A DNA stretch of 64,000 nt, taken from positions 170,939-234,938 of the forward strand of contig NZ_AP028056.1 in the NCBI RefSeq assembly GCF_030297015.1, given 5' to 3'. The notes under the pieces are model-generated. The model was not told where the DNA came from. It ran no database searches and saw nothing but the letters and a program-made list of their open reading frames with translations. Each line of letters begins with the position of its first letter. Position 1 is the stretch's first letter. A program made the translations under genes and the position numbers. Below, in pieces: positions 62,176 to 64,000 of this stretch. The stretch comes from Brooklawnia propionicigenes. Its GTDB lineage: Bacteria > Actinomycetota > Actinomycetes > Propionibacteriales > Propionibacteriaceae.

Positions 62176-64000
62176 TTATGACTGTGCGGACGACTCGCGG
62201 ACCTGGTCGATTCGCGCGCGAAGGCTGCTGAGTTGGCGTTCGAGTTCGCTGGGTACCTTGGCGCCGAACTGCGCGAAGTACTCTTCGGCCGAGTCGGCCT
62301 CGGCCGACCATTCCGCCGGATCGAGTTCGAACAGTGCCTCAACCTGCTGCTCGCTGATGTCGAGGCCATCGAGGTTGAGCTCGCCAGGGGCGGGGATGCG
62401 TCCGCTGATCGCCTCGGCACCTTGTGCGTTGCCCATCACCCGCTGCAGGGCCCACTCGATAGGACGACTGTTCTCGCCGAACCCCGGCCACAACCATCGG
62501 CCCGTGGCGTCCTTCCGGAACCAGTTGACCTGGAAGATCCGGGGCGCCTTGTCACCCAGCACCTCGCCCATCCTCAGCCAGTGTGCCCAGTAGTCGGCCA
62601 TGTTGTAGCCGCAGAACGGCAGCATCGCGAACGGGTCATGGCGTAGGAAGCCGACCTTGCCCTCGGCTGCGGCGGTCTGCTCACTGGAGACCATGGCGCC
62701 CATCAAGACACCGTGGGCCCAGTCGTAGGACTCGCTGATGAGCGGGACGGTGTGAGCCCGCCGGCCGCCGAACAAGATGACATCGATCGGTACGCCTGCC
62801 GGGTCGTCCCAGTCGTCCGAGATCGACTCGGCTTGCGAGGCATGCACGGTGAACCGGCCATTGGGATGGGCTGCCGTGCGGCCGCTCCCGGGCGTCCAGT
62901 CATTGCCCTGCCAGTCGATCAGGTGGGCCGGAGGCTCGGGGGTCATGCCCTCCCACCAGACGTCGCCATCGTCTGTCAGCGCAACGTTGGTGAAGATCAC
63001 GTTGCGGGACAGGGCGTGCAGGCACGTCGGATTCGTCCGCTCCGAGGTGCCGGGGGCGACTCCGAAGAAGCCACACTCGGGATTGATTGCATACAGCCGT
63101 CCGTCCGGACCCGGACGCATCCAGGCGATGTCGTCGCCCACGGTCTCGACTTTCCAGCCGGGGATCGTCGGCCGCAGCATCGCCAGGTTGGTCTTGCCGC
63201 ATGCCGACGGGAATGCGGCCGCAAGGTGAAACACCTGTCCCTGGGGCGAAGTGATCTTCAAGATCAGCATGTGCTCGGCCATCCAGCCCTCATCCCGGGC
63301 CAGCACACTGGCGATTCGCAACGCATAGCATTTCTTGCCCAGCAGCGCGTTACCGCCGTAACCGGAACCATAGGACCAGATTTCCCGGGTCTCGGGGAAA
63401 TGGCAGATGTACTTCTGCTCGTTGCACGGCCAGGCCACGTCCGGAATGCGCCTGCCATCAGCGTCCACCAGCGGATAGCCGACCGAGTGCACCGCAGGCA
63501 CCCAGTCCGCGCCGGATGCGATCGCGTCGAGCGCCTCGGTGCCCATATAGGTCATGATCCGCATGCTCGTCACGACGTAGGGTGAGTCGGTGATCTCCAC
63601 GCCAAGCCGGCTGATATCGCCGCCGATGGGGCCCATCGAGAACGGGATCACATACATGGTGCGTCCGCGCATCGAGCCGTCGAACACCTCCGCAAGGGTT
63701 CTTCTCATGGCGGCGGGTTCGGCCCAGTTATTGGTGGGACCCGCGTCGGATTCCCGCTCCGAGCAGATAAAGGTGCGGCGCTCGACCCGGGCAACGTCCG
63801 ATGGTGTCGATCGCGCGAGATAGCTGCCCGGCCGCAACTGGGGGTTGAGGCGGACGAGTTCACCCGACGCCACCATCTCGTCGTAGAGCATGTCCCGTTC
63901 GGTCTGGGACCCGTCGCACCAGTGGATCTCGTCAGGCTGGGTGAGGTCGGCGACGGCAGCAACCCAGGTGACCACCTCCTCAGGAGCGTTGGGGGGCGCA
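62176..64000 (-). CDS. pckG: Phosphoenolpyruvate carboxykinase (GTP), 5' end outside window
   Basis: GTP-type PEPCK converting oxaloacetate to PEP, or the reverse. Visible are [13 protein letters not shown] (kinase loop with the reactive Cys), [17 protein letters not shown] and PGSYLARS near the N-terminus, [18 protein letters not shown] for the metal/PEP site, and [11 protein letters not shown] for nucleotide binding. The frame stays open to the window edge ([20 protein letters not shown]), which matches the N-terminus of family members, so the start lies beyond base 64000; GTG 63975 is not the real start. In propionic bacteria-like organisms it joins glycolysis with the dicarboxylic acid branch. 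Confidence 0.96.
   Translation of the reverse strand, partial: APPNAPEEVVTWVAAVADLTQPDEIHWCDGSQTERDMLYDEMVASGELVRLNPQLRPGSYLARSTPSDVARVERRTFICSERESDAGPTNNWAEPAAMRRTLAEVFDGSMRGRTMYVIPFSMGPIGGDISRLGVEITDSPYVVTSMRIMTYMGTEALDAIASGADWVPAVHSVGYPLVDADGRRIPDVAWPCNEQKYICHFPETREIWSYGSGYGGNALLGKKCYALRIASVLARDEGWMAEHMLILKITSPQGQVFHLAAAFPSACGKTNLAMLRPTIPGWKVETVGDDIAWMRPGPDGRLYAINPECGFFGVAPGTSERTNPTCLHALSRNVIFTNVALTDDGDVWWEGMTPEPPAHLIDWQGNDWTPGSGRTAAHPNGRFTVHASQAESISDDWDDPAGVPIDVILFGGRRAHTVPLISESYDWAHGVLMGAMVSSEQTAAAEGKVGFLRHDPFAMLPFCGYNMADYWAHWLRMGEVLGDKAPRIFQVNWFRKDATGRWLWPGFGENSRPIEWALQRVMGNAQGAEAISGRIPAPGELNLDGLDISEQQVEALFELDPAEWSAEADSAEEYFAQFGAKVPSELERQLSSLRARIDQVRESSAQS

Noticed and set aside
63973..63975. 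GTG 63975 as the start of pckG
   Set aside because: The reading frame continues to the window edge with residues typical of the PEPCK N-terminus, so the start is outside.

Overview
The window is chromosomal DNA of a high-GC Gram-positive bacterium. I infer an actinobacterium, most likely Propionibacteriaceae or a near relative. Support comes from GC-rich codon use, many GTG starts and ATGA/GTGA stop-start overlaps, a WhiB-type protein, DUF3000, DUF3631, DUF6767 and DUF6907 family proteins, a GTP-type PEP carboxykinase, a LexA box of actinobacterial type and a GlnR-like box. The species call is inference only.

Left part (1-27.6 kb). Bases 62-5494 hold a translationally coupled operon that resembles the Ole/Nlt olefin or beta-lactone pathway: an OleA-like condensing enzyme, a glycosyltransferase-2/cytochrome P450 fusion, an OleC-like ligase and an OleD-like reductase, with no oleB in the window. 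Next come a GntR-regulated ABC exporter behind a perfect palindrome, a DUF998 membrane protein, a complete urea transporter operon urtABCDE with a GlnR-like box, SRAP, SRPBCC and metallopeptidase genes, and the glycerol block glpABC-glpF-glpK. A TMEM175-type channel, an M20 hydrolase, and a divergent FAD oxidase/LuxR regulator pair complete this part.

Middle (27.6-39.6 kb). Four tRNA genes (Val-GAC, Cys, Gly, Val-CAC) and a CbiX-like gene precede a 9.9-kb integrated element. It is bounded by a perfect 45-bp direct repeat (29620-29664 and 39510-39554) that is the 3' end of a LigD-type polymerase gene. The element carries a tyrosine integrase, a DUF3631 ATPase, a WhiB-like protein, a scaffold-like protein, an HK97-type capsid protein and many small genes, but no recognisable terminase, portal or tail genes. 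It looks like a phage satellite or mini-prophage of phiRv1/phiRv2 size and style. An ISAs1-family insertion sequence with a 10-bp target duplication splits one of its genes; removing the IS restores a 252-codon frame exactly.

Right part (39.5-64 kb). This is core and metabolic DNA: LigD polymerase domain, msrB, DUF3000, RNase D, dxs, an SOS-boxed small gene of unknown function, a HIT protein, aconitase behind nested palindromes, a siderophore-interacting/methyltransferase-like fusion, an SDR, and a flavodoxin/TetR pair sharing a 36-bp palindrome. A catabolic locus follows: fused E1 alpha-beta, E2, zinc alcohol dehydrogenase, VOC protein and FadR-type regulator on one strand, with a divergent SDR and aldehyde dehydrogenase. 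The window ends inside pckG.

How the parts fit: glycerol uptake and phosphorylation (GlpF, GlpK) feed anaerobic GlpABC; aconitase and PEPCK are central carbon enzymes; the E1/E2/dehydrogenase locus looks like a dedicated pathway turning a hydroxyketone or 2-oxo acid into acyl-CoA and an aldehyde that is then oxidised; Urt uptake is probably nitrogen-controlled.
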